Below, piece after piece: positions 8,902 through 17,195 of a stretch of DNA of 64,000 nt. Location: NCBI RefSeq assembly GCF_000934745.1, contig NZ_KN882168.1:1-64000 (forward strand), read 5' to 3'. Each line of letters opens with the position of its first letter. Positions within the stretch are counted from its first letter, which is position 1. A program made the position numbers and the translations under genes. Below the pieces are notes generated by a model that was not told the origin of the DNA, did not search any database, and saw only the letters and a program-made list of their open reading frames with translations. Source of the DNA: Desulfonatronum thioautotrophicum (GTDB lineage Bacteria > Desulfobacterota > Desulfovibrionia > Desulfovibrionales > Desulfonatronaceae).

Positions 8902-8999
8902 GTGGCTGCGTATCATTTTGGAGCGACCATGGAAGGAATGGGATACCATTCTTGTTGCCGGCAATTGACCTTTGTCACGTGACAGTTTACAAGTCAAAC

Positions 9000-9281
9000 A
9001 TGATCATCACGTTTGGCGACAAGGAAACGCAATCTGTTTACGTGGACGGCAAGTCGAAAAAATTACCTCCGGATCTGATCCGCAGGGCCGTCAGGCGTTT
9101 GGAATATATCAACCTTGCCACGAGTCTGAACGATCTCAAAACACCGCCGGGCAACCGACTGCATGCCCTCAGGGAAGACAGGGCTGGTCAGTATGCCATT
9201 GCCATCAATGACCAGTGGCGCATCTGCTTTCGTTTTGAGGACGGAGATGCCTATGACGTTGAGGTCGTGGACTATCATTGA
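9000..9281 (+). CDS. higB: HigB-type toxin (RelE/ParE superfamily)
   Basis: 93 aa from the ATG at 9000; a longer start at 8952 is open, but HigB proteins begin here (MIITFGDKET). The conserved core is present: KLPPDLIRRAVRRLEYIN, the PPGNRLHAL turn, and the RAGQYAIAINDQWRICF block carrying the ribonuclease-fold basic residues. HigB cleaves mRNA on the ribosome and is neutralised by HigA, whose gene starts 15 bp downstream. The toxin-first order is typical of higBA. Confidence 0.9.
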   Translation: MIITFGDKETQSVYVDGKSKKLPPDLIRRAVRRLEYINLATSLNDLKTPPGNRLHALREDRAGQYAIAINDQWRICFRFEDGDAYDVEVVDYH

Positions 9282-9296
9282 ACAAGGAGCCTTTTC

Positions 9297-9635
9297 ATGC
9301 CCATTCCGAACACTACTCCCCGCACCATTGCCCCAACCCATCCCGGCGAGATGCTTCGGGAAGACTTTATGCCCGATTACGAATTGAGCCCCACGTCCCT
9401 GGCTACATCCCTCGGGGTCACGCGCCAAACCATCAACGAGTTGATCCGCTGTCGTCGGGCGGTCACACCGTTGATGGCACTGCGCCTTTCCAGGCTTTTC
9501 GGGAATTCCCCCCGGTTCTGGCTCAACGCCCAGCAGGCCGTTGATCTTTGGGATCTGGAAGCGGCGTATCGCGACAAGCTGGAAGCCATTCCAAGGCTGG
9601 GGGCGGTAAAAGACGAAGCAACGGCCCTGGCGTGA
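9297..9635 (+). CDS. higA: HigA-type antitoxin (HTH/XRE)
   Basis: 112 aa with the HigA signature: APTHPGEMLREDFMPDYELS, then the helix-turn-helix TSLATSLGVTRQTINELIR and FGNSPRFWLNAQQAVDLWDL. It binds HigB and represses the pair's promoter. A ribosome site (caaggagcc) precedes the ATG. A 38-bp repeat shared with 12530-12567 begins 8 bp after its stop, so the pair sits at the edge of a rearranged zone. Confidence 0.9.
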   Translation: MPIPNTTPRTIAPTHPGEMLREDFMPDYELSPTSLATSLGVTRQTINELIRCRRAVTPLMALRLSRLFGNSPRFWLNAQQAVDLWDLEAAYRDKLEAIPRLGAVKDEATALA

Positions 9636-9643
9636 CTGTTTAT

Positions 9644-9681
9644 GGCCCAGACCCAACATTCGTGTCACCAGGTATCAAGTA
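9644..9681 (-). repeat. 38-bp repeat, copy 1 (inverted relative to the other copies)
   Basis: Begins GGCCCAGACCCAACATTC and is an exact 38-bp reverse complement of 12530-12567. A third, MITE-split copy lies at 10149-10329. Copies 1 and 3 bound a 2.9-kb zone of fragments and AT-rich genes. From here to 10148 I see no gene: no sustained coding frame and no recognisable motif. Confidence 0.85.
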
Positions 9682-10148
9682 GCTTCGAACAGATTGTCAG
9701 CGGCGACCTGAATTTGTGTCAAAGCCGGTGGTTTGAAAATGCATCTTCTTCATGGATATTCTTTCACCAGTCTCAACCAGAAATAATTCTTCTTCCGCTT
9801 ATATTCTTTGATCATAACCGATGAGACAGCCGATCGGCCAAGCCACAAGAACATCCAAAATGGAAGCAAATGCTACATTTTCAAACCACCAAGGATTCGC
9901 ATTTTCGAGGAAGCGCCAACAAACAGATCCCTGTGCACCCAAGGCATAAAAAGCATATCTTGGAATTTTATCTAGTTACATTATCCTAGGCATTCATATG
10001 CCTGTGGACAATGCTCATATTCGTGTTCTTGCTGATCTTCACTTCCTTTGTGATATCTCACACTACCTGTCCCAATTGAACCTCTTGAATATTATACCCT
10101 ACAATCCCTTGCAGGACGTGGCTCGCCCGCCGCGTGTATCATTCTGAG

Positions 10149-10329
10149 TAAAGTTCAATGTGTACATCCCCGAGGAACCCGTACTTGATACCTAGTACAG
10201 CTCGGCGGAAGTCCACCTACCCCCTCCCGTGGGTTAAGCATCCTGAGATCATATGACTTTTTCAGCCGGGAGGAGGGTGGGCGAACTTCCGCCAATATGT
10301 ACTAGTGACATGAATGTTGGGTCTGGGCC
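10149..10329 (+). repeat. Repeat copy 2, split by a MITE-like insert
   Basis: The left part (10149-10195, gttcaatgtgtacat... to the CTAG) and right part (10302-10329, TGACATGAATGTTGGG...) together reconstruct the sequence at about 12498-12567 with a few mismatches. The interruption is exactly the 106-bp insert at 10196-10301. The downstream edge runs into the serine-recombinase fragment. Confidence 0.75.
10196..10301. mobile_element. MITE-like 106-bp element with CTAG target duplication
   Basis: The ends are inverted: starting with TACA and containing GGCGGAAGT on the left, and ACTTCCGCC...TGTA on the right. The arms extend inward through CCCTCCCG/CGGGAGGAGG, so the element folds into one long hairpin. 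It is flanked by CTAG at 10192-10195 and 10302-10305. No coding capacity. A CTAG duplication fits the YTAR target choice known for IS5-like elements, but no matching transposase is in the window. Confidence 0.65.
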
Positions 10330-10491
10330 AAGAAGAAAGGCAAGCACTTGGGGCGGCCCCGTGTGCTGACCATGGACACGGAAACGCAGATCCGGGAGTT
10401 GCTCCAGGCCGGTGCAAAGCCAAGCCACGTTGCGCGAGACCTCGGGGTTTCCAGGGTATCCGTCTACCGGGCCTTGGGCAAGGCGGCGTGA
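10327..10491 (+). pseudogene. Serine recombinase (DNA invertase/resolvase) C-terminal fragment
   Basis: The frame encodes about 54 residues: KGKHLGRPRV, the hinge typical of Pin/Tn3 resolvases, then a helix-turn-helix (IRELLQAGAKPSHVARDLGV, then SRVSVYRALGKAA) and a TGA. The catalytic N-terminal domain with its active-site serine is missing. The sequence upstream is a repeat, not coding. It is followed by a strong terminator. Confidence 0.75.
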
Positions 10492-10523
10492 TCCGGATAA
10501 GATCAAGCGATTGACCGTAATTG

Positions 10524-10560
10524 AAAAGCCCGTCCTGGCTCAATCAGGGCGGGCTTTTTC
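10524..10560 (+). terminator. Rho-independent terminator after recombinase fragment
   Basis: Inverted repeat AAAAGCCCGTCCTG / CAGGGCGGGCTTTTT with a short loop and a T-run, 33 bp after the recombinase stop. This is probably the original terminator of the lost recombinase gene. Confidence 0.8.
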
Positions 10561-10716
10561 GTGGGCAATTTGCCCCAAACGGCACGTTTTTTTTTGTGCC
10601 CTAAAAAGTGCTAACAAGTGGCTGTTTGCGTTTTGACATATTTTTTTGCTTGTGATAAAAAATATAATTTTTAGGGTTTATTGTTTTTAAATCTATTTAA
10701 AAAGGAATTAAAATCT

Positions 10717-10950
10717 ATGCCCACACCCTTAGAGATTTTAAATGAAAGGCTTGCGAGTGGGGATATTTCTTTGTCGGAATATGATTTAATAAAATCTAAG
10801 ATTACACAAGAAACACAATCGTCTAAGATAAATGACCAACACATTGAAGAAAAGCAAGAATATGTTGAAATTGATAAAAAAAATTATCTAGCACCTTCAA
10901 ATAGATCTCCAATATCCATTAACAGTTATTTAATGGTTGCTGGCGATTAA
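10717..10950 (+). CDS. Small SHOCT-like protein
   Basis: 77 aa from the ATG at 10717 (preceded by aaaggaatt). The first 35 residues match the SHOCT motif: PLEILNERLASGDISLSEYDLIKSKI, cited here in two parts as a Leu-rich helix then GDISLSEYD. SHOCT domains are short C-terminal oligomerisation modules often found alone in AT-rich cargo genes. The tail is polar and unrecognised. AT-rich codons contrast with the GC-rich flanks. It precedes another AT-rich gene by 24 bp, probably in the same transcript. Confidence 0.55.
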   Translation: MPTPLEILNERLASGDISLSEYDLIKSKITQETQSSKINDQHIEEKQEYVEIDKKNYLAPSNRSPISINSYLMVAGD

Positions 10951-10974
10951 TTTATATATAAAGATATAAAGTAT

Positions 10975-11505
10975 TTGTTTACTCAAGTGACACACAATAC
11001 TATAGATATTTCAAGAGACACATTGAATTTCATCCCATCAACAAGTGTTTGGTTTGGTGTCTCATGTGACAACCAAAAAGTATTTTCTGTTAGTTCATCT
11101 GGGACTATAATTAATAGAAACAAAAGAACAAACATGATTGTTTGTGGTATCTATTTAGGGATGAAAACTCAATTATATAGATTTGAAAGTTCTATGGAAT
11201 TGTTGAAAAAAAATGGTTTTATAGACATTGACGGTGTTCGTTTTTTTTGTAATGGTAATGTTGTCAAAGGTTCAAAGACTATTAATATTTTAGCAAAAGA
11301 AAATGATGTAAGCATTAAATATGGTCGTTATATTGGTGGGTCTGTTTATTTCACAGTTAACAATCCAAATCTTGTAAAAATAACAGAAAACAAGCAATCT
11401 GGCTTGTTTAATAAAAAAATATCATTTGACATGTCTTCAAATAAAGACTTAACTCCAAGAATTATCAACTTGATTAGGAATGGAAAATTACTTGAATTAA
11501 ATTAA
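10975..11505 (+). CDS. Unknown AT-rich 176-aa protein
   Basis: I do not recognise it. The frame starts at a TTG at 10975; an ATG occurs later, so the true start is uncertain. The sequence is beta-rich and polar, with blocks like NFIPSTSVWFGVSCDNQKVF and GRYIGGSVYFTVNNPNLVKI. No transmembrane segment or signal peptide is visible. Codon use is AT-rich like the SHOCT-like gene upstream. The two probably arrived together between the recombinase fragment and the inverted-repeat cassette. The following 424 bp to 11929 hold no gene but carry strong inverted repeats. Confidence 0.5.
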   Translation: MFTQVTHNTIDISRDTLNFIPSTSVWFGVSCDNQKVFSVSSSGTIINRNKRTNMIVCGIYLGMKTQLYRFESSMELLKKNGFIDIDGVRFFCNGNVVKGSKTINILAKENDVSIKYGRYIGGSVYFTVNNPNLVKITENKQSGLFNKKISFDMSSNKDLTPRIINLIRNGKLLELN

Positions 11506-11726
11506 CTTTTCTTTTTTTTGCCACAAAAACGCACACCAGACAAATCGCTATACACTTTAACCTGACACGCTGCCAGGCAATCAAGCGCACATTTGATTTT
11601 TTTGATTCAGGTGGACGGGATGAAAGTGACAGCTTTTGACCCAGAAAGGAGGTCATCAATCCATTGTCCCATAAACGACCGTATTTGTGACAAACGGCCA
11701 GTTTGTCACATGCCAGTCATCACACG

Positions 11727-12425
11727 AACGTTAGCGTACGATTCCGTTCCATTGGACTTCAACCCCCGAAAGAGAGGGCCTGGCTCCCTTCCTATTGCCC
11801 CAGAAAGCCCCCTCTCTGGTTTGCCATGGGGGATGATCAGGGCAATAGGAAAGAGATAACGTGTTCGAACCACTCCTGGGATGCAAAGAAATGGATGAAT
11901 CCATACCTTTACTCGGCAATCATCTTTTTTTATTTGCAGTCTCCTAAAGAAATTACTGTTACAGCCATAAATTTATCGTTTTTGTCAACATATGAATATG
12001 CTATATCTACACCTTTATTTACAAGATCTGCCAGTGGTGATGGACACAATTCAGTTAAATTGATATTTCTTATTACATTTTTAAATGTATTTTGATCTAT
12101 ATTTCTAATATCTGCATCGTGAAGCTTGTAATGGTATGTTAATTTGTTGTACTTTGCACTCGCAAAAAGCAAAGTTTGTCTTGTTCCGTCTGGAAGATCA
12201 AAAGTTTTTGGTGCAATACTGTTCACTTCTTCAGCCATTATAGAAACAATTGAATTTACATTGCTTTGGCTATGTGCATTAATAGGTATCATATAAAATA
12301 AAATTAATAAAAAAATACAAACAAAATTCTTCATTTTATTGGCTCCATTTTTTTAAATATTTTTGTTAAGAGTTTTTTTTTGAAAATGGGGTTTGAAGTC
12401 CAACGGAACGGAAACGTACGTTAAG
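11727..12425. repeat. About 39-bp inverted repeats flanking a secreted-protein gene
   Basis: Sequence at 11727-11765 (ACGTTAGCGTACGATTCC...) recurs as its reverse complement at 12387-12425 with only a few differences. Between them is one AT-rich gene (11930-12334). Inside the left flank there is a second perfect inverted repeat, TTCCTATTGCCC at 11789-11800 and GGGCAATAGGAA at 11840-11851, around a nested AGAGAGGG/CCCTCTCT pair. The whole looks like a small cassette with element-like ends, but there is no transposase. Confidence 0.6.
11930..12334 (-). CDS. Small exported protein of unknown function
   Basis: 134 aa. The first ~22 residues form a classic Sec signal peptide (MKNFVCIFLLILFYMIPINA, with a likely cleavage near AHS). 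The mature part has two cysteines (ELCPSP and the C-terminal GDCK) that could pair in the periplasm. No domain is recognised. It is AT-rich and lies alone between inverted repeats, so it is a probable cargo gene. The start ATG is at 12334, with a weak upstream purine run. Confidence 0.6.
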   Translation of the reverse strand: MKNFVCIFLLILFYMIPINAHSQSNVNSIVSIMAEEVNSIAPKTFDLPDGTRQTLLFASAKYNKLTYHYKLHDADIRNIDQNTFKNVIRNINLTELCPSPLADLVNKGVDIAYSYVDKNDKFMAVTVISLGDCK

Positions 12426-12497
12426 GGCTGACTCCACCAAACGGAAATTTGTGTACGCTAAGCCCTGGGCACTACCAACAAACGTGCCTTTTGGGGC

Positions 12498-12567
12498 AAA
12501 GTTCAATGTGTACATTCCCGAGGAACCAGTACTTGATACCTGGTGACACGAATGTTGGGTCTGGGCC
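12498..12567 (+). repeat. Repeat copy 3
   Basis: Uninterrupted version of the sequence split at 10149-10329. Its last 38 bp (12530-12567) are an exact inverted match to 9644-9681. It ends where the sigma-54 regulator fragment begins on the other strand. Confidence 0.85.
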
Positions 12568-12572
12568 TTTTT

Positions 12573-12698
12573 CCAAGGCACTGAACCAAAGATTGATTCA
12601 ACAAGCTCTGTGGAGATAGCTCCACAATTGACCGTGATGAATGGTCCATCCCGCCGGGGACCGACTTGCTGCATTGCTCGCGCCAGGGATTCCTTGCC
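12573..12698 (-). pseudogene. Fragment of a sigma-54-dependent (NtrC-type) regulator
   Basis: About 42 residues: [16 protein letters not shown], then [12 protein letters not shown] and [12 protein letters not shown]. This is the segment just after Walker A in sigma-54 interaction AAA+ domains (GKE.xAR.IH...R...PF..VNCGAI...L.ES..FG). Both flanks break off, one of them into repeat copy 3. Confidence 0.75.
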
Positions 12699-12727
12699 AG
12701 TTCACGTTTCACCTAAATCTTCTCAGA

Positions 12728-13078
12728 CAACCCCAACCTATTGCCCACATCCTCATACTCCGCATCCTGGGCATAGACCTTCTCCAACTCCGTCCGCGAC
12801 CGCTTGTGCTGGTTCATCTCCGCATAGACCTACGCCCGCTCATAGCGCAGCGCCAACAGTAAGTCCTTGCCACGGTCCCTGGTCCGGCGCAAAGCCGCCG
12901 TCAGTGTATCCCTGGCAGCGGTATGCAGGCCCTGGGCACGCAGGGCCTTGGCCTTGTAGAGCATCAGCGCGGCATGAGCCGATGGTTCATTGCTCATTTC
13001 ACCGATCATGCATACGATTTCGTAATAGGCCTGAGGTGCATAGGAGCGTAAGTCCAGGAGTTGGTTTGAAGCTGACAA
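12728..13078 (-). pseudogene. Partial, diverged copy of the DUF4236-TPR gene (C-terminal part)
   Basis: Encodes LMLYKAKALRAQGLHTAARD and following residues nearly as in the intact gene at 17196-18263. The nucleotide match continues past a stop to about 12728, so the ancestral 3' end is also present. The N-terminal DUF4236 domain is absent. It sits just downstream of mcrC, at the far end of the operon that carries the intact copy. Confidence 0.8.
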
Positions 13079-13186
13079 TCGTCACGGACTGTTCTCATGC
13101 TAAAAACTCCCATTATATATGAAGGTACATTGCCAAATTAACTGTCTATACAGAAAAAAAGTGGCGATTAGAAATAACAAGACTTC

Positions 13187-14458
13187 TCAACAAGAAATCA
13201 TCTGTATAATGCTATCACATAACAAATCACGGTGAAGCCTTCCATTTTCATCAAACAATTCTATAAAATACAACGCGCATGTATGATTATCAAGAAAAAT
13301 AGCATGACCTGAATTTTCAAATTTTCCTTGCACATTGTTGTTATTGTTTGATATTCGAGGATAAATTAGAAAACTTTTTTTAGCTCCAAATTGTATATTA
13401 TAGGTGTACATTTGCTGGAGATCAGCATCACTCGGTTTGTCATCTCGCGGCACCTTCCACTTCGTATCAAGAACAACATGCTGCCGCGTTTGACCATTGC
13501 CGATTTGAGCTATGATGTCTGGGCGAATACTTTTTCGAATCCCTTCAGACTTCCAAAATGGACGAGAAACTTGAGACTTGAAGGTGATTCCTTGGTCAGT
13601 ATAGTTGCTTTCTGCTCGTTTGAGTTGTGCAAAAACATAACGTTCAAAGAGTTCATTCATGTCAAAAAGGATTGCCAGCACATCCTCTCCACCGCTGCGT
13701 ACATCAGGGCAGTAATTGAGAATGATCAGACGGGCCAGTTGAATTGCACGGCGGTATCTTTCCGTATTTCTGTTATACTTGATTCTAGCAAAGGTTTCGT
13801 TTGTTACGAGAATATCCGTGATATATTCAAAATTCATGGACAAAGCGCGAGCACGTGCGGCCAAATACGGGTTTACGGAGATTTGAGTCAGTATGCCAAT
13901 GGCTTTGTACAGGAGCTGATTCAACAGATTGTTCCGGTCGTATTGGAAATGTTCGGTATAGAAACGCTCACGGTGCACAAGATTGCGGGCAATCTGTTCC
14001 TGAAAAAGCAGACGGCCTTTCAATGTCGTTAAGTAGCCTTGTTTCCTGCGATACTTACGTACAAGACCGTGACGAACCAGTTTGGCAACATCGGCAAGAA
14101 ATGACTCAAAAAAAATGTCCAGAATAGTAGCCGACTGAATGCGGAGGGTGGCATCAGACAGCGAAGTCAGGCGAATCATCCCGGACCACCGGATCATGTC
14201 TATGAGTGCTTTCTGCCATTTATCCTTTTGTTGATCGGAGGTCGGAGCATTGTCAGCTTTAGGCAGGATCTCAATCGTCAGGTTGCCCACCTGGATCACA
14301 CCGACATAATTGCGAAAGTATATGCGGTTATGACCAACGGCAAAGAAGGCGTTCCCATGACGTTCATTGTATTGGACCAAGCGACGAAAATGAAGGTCCG
14401 TGAATGAATCACCAACCGGGAGCGTGGAATACTCAAAAACCTGAACCGGATTAGGCAT
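13187..14458 (-). CDS. mcrC: McrC-type nuclease subunit
   Basis: 423 aa. Begins FEYSTLPVGDSFTDLHFRRL and has the McrC N-terminal beta domain (IYFRNYVGVIQVGNLTIEIL). The C-terminal PD-(D/E)XK core shows IRPDIIAQIG near residue 314 and VVLDTKWKVP near 334, followed by QQMYTYNIQF. McrC is the nuclease partner of the McrB GTPase in modification-dependent restriction. The start codon overlaps the end of mcrB by 8 bp (ATGCCTAA), so translation is coupled. It is the last gene of the operon that starts with ARPP-1. Confidence 0.92.
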   Translation of the reverse strand: MPNPVQVFEYSTLPVGDSFTDLHFRRLVQYNERHGNAFFAVGHNRIYFRNYVGVIQVGNLTIEILPKADNAPTSDQQKDKWQKALIDMIRWSGMIRLTSLSDATLRIQSATILDIFFESFLADVAKLVRHGLVRKYRRKQGYLTTLKGRLLFQEQIARNLVHRERFYTEHFQYDRNNLLNQLLYKAIGILTQISVNPYLAARARALSMNFEYITDILVTNETFARIKYNRNTERYRRAIQLARLIILNYCPDVRSGGEDVLAILFDMNELFERYVFAQLKRAESNYTDQGITFKSQVSRPFWKSEGIRKSIRPDIIAQIGNGQTRQHVVLDTKWKVPRDDKPSDADLQQMYTYNIQFGAKKSFLIYPRISNNNNNVQGKFENSGHAIFLDNHTCALYFIELFDENGRLHRDLLCDSIIQMISC

Positions 14459-17183
14459 AGATGGATTTGAAGTCTTCCTCGTTCATGATCATCGGGTTAT
14501 TCAAGACATAGAGAACTCGTTCCTCAAATTCATCAAACCCCCAATCCCCTGAAGCCCACCGTACATCCAAGTGATTTCGGGTTACAAAGCGTTCCCCTAA
14601 AATCATGCCGATCTTGGCCGTGTTTCCATAAAAGTATTCCTCAAGTAGTGGTAGCACCTTGGTCGCAAATACAGTCCGCAGTTCTTGCAAGGGCTCGGCA
14701 CTCTCAAGAATGCTCAAAAAGTAGGAGTGCCCAATGCAATGGTCCTTATCCAAGAGCTTTTCGATACGACTATTGATAGTGTGAAGGAGCATCTCCAGAT
14801 TCACGCTGAAGCCTTTGATATCTCCATCATTTCGCAGGAGACTTGGGTCTGGGGGGACGGATATGAAGGTAAAGCGACGACGCAAGGCTGTGTCCAAGGC
14901 CTCAATGCTACGATCTGCCGTGTTCATGGCCCCAATGATATAGAGATTCTTGGGAACAACAAATTTTGTTTGCGAATAAGGCAGGATAGCCGTCAATTCA
15001 TTTTTTGCGTCCTTGCGCTTATCATCCTCGATCAAGGTGATGAGTTCGCCAAAAATATTGGCCACATTGCCTCGATTAATTTCGTCAATGATCAGCGCGT
15101 AATCGTGGCCTGGATCGGCCAAGGCTTTTTGCACCATGGTTTTGAATATGCCCGGCCTAACTTCGTAAGTCAGATCATCCGCGACATCCTCGATAATTCC
15201 CTCGGAAGCCATTACCGGCTTGATTCCTTCTACAAAATCCTCGTAACTAAAAGATTGGTGGAATGTAGTAAATGCGTAGCGTTTTACCATTCGCTGCTTG
15301 TTGGGATCATATTCAAGGTATTCCTTCAGTTTATTCTTTAACTCCGGAAGGGTCTCTGCTGCGATTTCCTCATCGATTGACCATGTAGAGTGTTCATCCT
15401 TCCAAAATAATAATGGTTCATATCTCTTTTTATAATTGACATTTGGACAATCATTTTTTGTGTGCATCTGGATATGCGCCCAGATGGCAGCCCTTGGATT
15501 TGCGTTGTTGGATCGTTTTATGCGGGCTTGCATCAAGGGATGAACCATTATTTGACTTACTTTGCATTTCTTCAGGTCCATCATCACCATTGTAATTACC
15601 TGCCACCAGCCCATGTCCGCTACAAGGGAATCCGTATACTCTTCTCTGGATAATTTTGCCTCAGTATCTGTGAATCTTACCATATAATCATTACGTAACT
15701 TCCAAGTCTTGCCCGTACCAGGTGGGCCGTAAAGGATTATGTTGCGGGGAATGCTCGGTGGCGGTGGATCGTCCTTTTTGGCACCGTTCTCATTAATTTT
15801 CTTTACTATCTCTGGGATTCCATTTTTGAACTCCCAGGCTAGACCTGCAACCTTCCACAGAGCATTATCATTCCCGAAAAATTCAATAAAAGCAGAAGAA
15901 TTAGCCAAGGATGATGCAAACTTTCCTGCCATAGCCAGTTTCGCTGGGTACGATGGTCCAGAAAGCAGCCTTCTGTTTGATCCTGTAACCAACTCAAAAA
16001 GCTTATTCCATCTGTTTTCACGAAAATCAACGTAGCGATCAGGAAATTTTGCACTCATTAAAATACTTGCGAATTGGACGGCGCTGGATACATCTTTCCC
16101 CTTAGGGTCTGTATAACCTGCTTTCATTGCATTTTGGATAAACAATTCTAAGCGATCAATCTCAATTATGTCCGATTCGTCGTTGAATAGCTCCTCGATC
16201 AAATTTAGAGCATGTCCTGAATTGAAAAAATCATTCATCCGAATAGAATCACCTTGAGTTTCCAACATCCACAAGTTTGATAGCGTTTTTTGCAGCATTT
16301 GCAAATTAATAGGTTTGCTATTTAATATATCTTTTGTTTCAGAAAGATATTTTATTCTATTTGTAATTTCATTTTCACTTTTTGATCTTTCACCTGTTAG
16401 TATATATTGAACAACCTGATTAATGTTAAGTTTGTTGTAATCTGCTGTTTCTTGCAAGAGTTTTCGTAGACCTTTATCTACTTCTTCTTGATTAGCTGGA
16501 ATTTTATTTGACCCAATAAATGCGTCACGCGAAACCTGCGGAAAGTTATCTGAAAATTCGTTCTTCACACGTTGAATGATTGATCTGTAATCAGATATTG
16601 TAACTACTCGATTTGGATTAACTTTGATACCTTTCTCACCAAGGAAAGCGACCATTAGTGAGTCCAGTGCAATGTATTCATCTGGATTCAACCAGAACAG
16701 GCCGATTGTTAGTTTTGGTATGGCAATCTGTCTGATGGCCAAGCATCTTTTAAAAACTTCAGCATCCATCTTCTCTGGACCGTGATCCAGACACTCATGG
16801 GCCAGATCCCACAATGCAGGGATATCCTCCTCTTTGCGTTTAGCGGCAAACGCAAAGAACCACGCTTTCTGCAAATTCGCCACTGGTATGCCATGAAAAT
16901 CAGACGGGACTGGCGCAGCGAGTTTCAACCTCGTCTTCAAAAAAGATAAAATCTTGATTCGATTCTTTTCCGTTAGCCCCCTGTTAAAATGAGCAAAGAA
17001 TGTGAACGGATCAATTTCTAGTAAAGGAATACTTTCACCTGCCTCATTTTTATCTTTGAATTCTATGACGCGTAGTCCATTTTCCAGCATTTCCATGGAA
17101 AGAGACAACAATTCATCCTGCCGGTCACGATATTGCAGCAGTTTTTCAGCTAGTTCACGGTATATTTTTTTCCATGTAAACAT
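14451..17183 (-). CDS. mcrB: McrB-type AAA+ GTPase with long N-terminal region
   Basis: 910 aa. The AAA+ motor is in the C-terminal half: Walker A YGPPGTGKTW (about 486), Walker B ALIIDEINRGNVANIFGELI (about 697), then the classical McrB motif GAMNTADRSIEALDTALRRR (about 752). The ~450-residue N-terminal part is not one of the short McrB DNA-binding domains; it is helical and includes a WPNDYIAL-like WLNPDEYIALDS block. The start is an ATG with aaggaaac upstream. The gap to the DUF4236 gene is 12 bp. The NTADRS motif implies GTP use, unlike the NVDEST motor at 5987-7111. The N-terminal region presumably sets target specificity. Confidence 0.9.
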   Translation of the reverse strand: MFTWKKIYRELAEKLLQYRDRQDELLSLSMEMLENGLRVIEFKDKNEAGESIPLLEIDPFTFFAHFNRGLTEKNRIKILSFLKTRLKLAAPVPSDFHGIPVANLQKAWFFAFAAKRKEEDIPALWDLAHECLDHGPEKMDAEVFKRCLAIRQIAIPKLTIGLFWLNPDEYIALDSLMVAFLGEKGIKVNPNRVVTISDYRSIIQRVKNEFSDNFPQVSRDAFIGSNKIPANQEEVDKGLRKLLQETADYNKLNINQVVQYILTGERSKSENEITNRIKYLSETKDILNSKPINLQMLQKTLSNLWMLETQGDSIRMNDFFNSGHALNLIEELFNDESDIIEIDRLELFIQNAMKAGYTDPKGKDVSSAVQFASILMSAKFPDRYVDFRENRWNKLFELVTGSNRRLLSGPSYPAKLAMAGKFASSLANSSAFIEFFGNDNALWKVAGLAWEFKNGIPEIVKKINENGAKKDDPPPPSIPRNIILYGPPGTGKTWKLRNDYMVRFTDTEAKLSREEYTDSLVADMGWWQVITMVMMDLKKCKVSQIMVHPLMQARIKRSNNANPRAAIWAHIQMHTKNDCPNVNYKKRYEPLLFWKDEHSTWSIDEEIAAETLPELKNKLKEYLEYDPNKQRMVKRYAFTTFHQSFSYEDFVEGIKPVMASEGIIEDVADDLTYEVRPGIFKTMVQKALADPGHDYALIIDEINRGNVANIFGELITLIEDDKRKDAKNELTAILPYSQTKFVVPKNLYIIGAMNTADRSIEALDTALRRRFTFISVPPDPSLLRNDGDIKGFSVNLEMLLHTINSRIEKLLDKDHCIGHSYFLSILESAEPLQELRTVFATKVLPLLEEYFYGNTAKIGMILGERFVTRNHLDVRWASGDWGFDEFEERVLYVLNNPMIMNEEDFKSIYA

Positions 17184-17195
17184 ATATTGTTTCCT

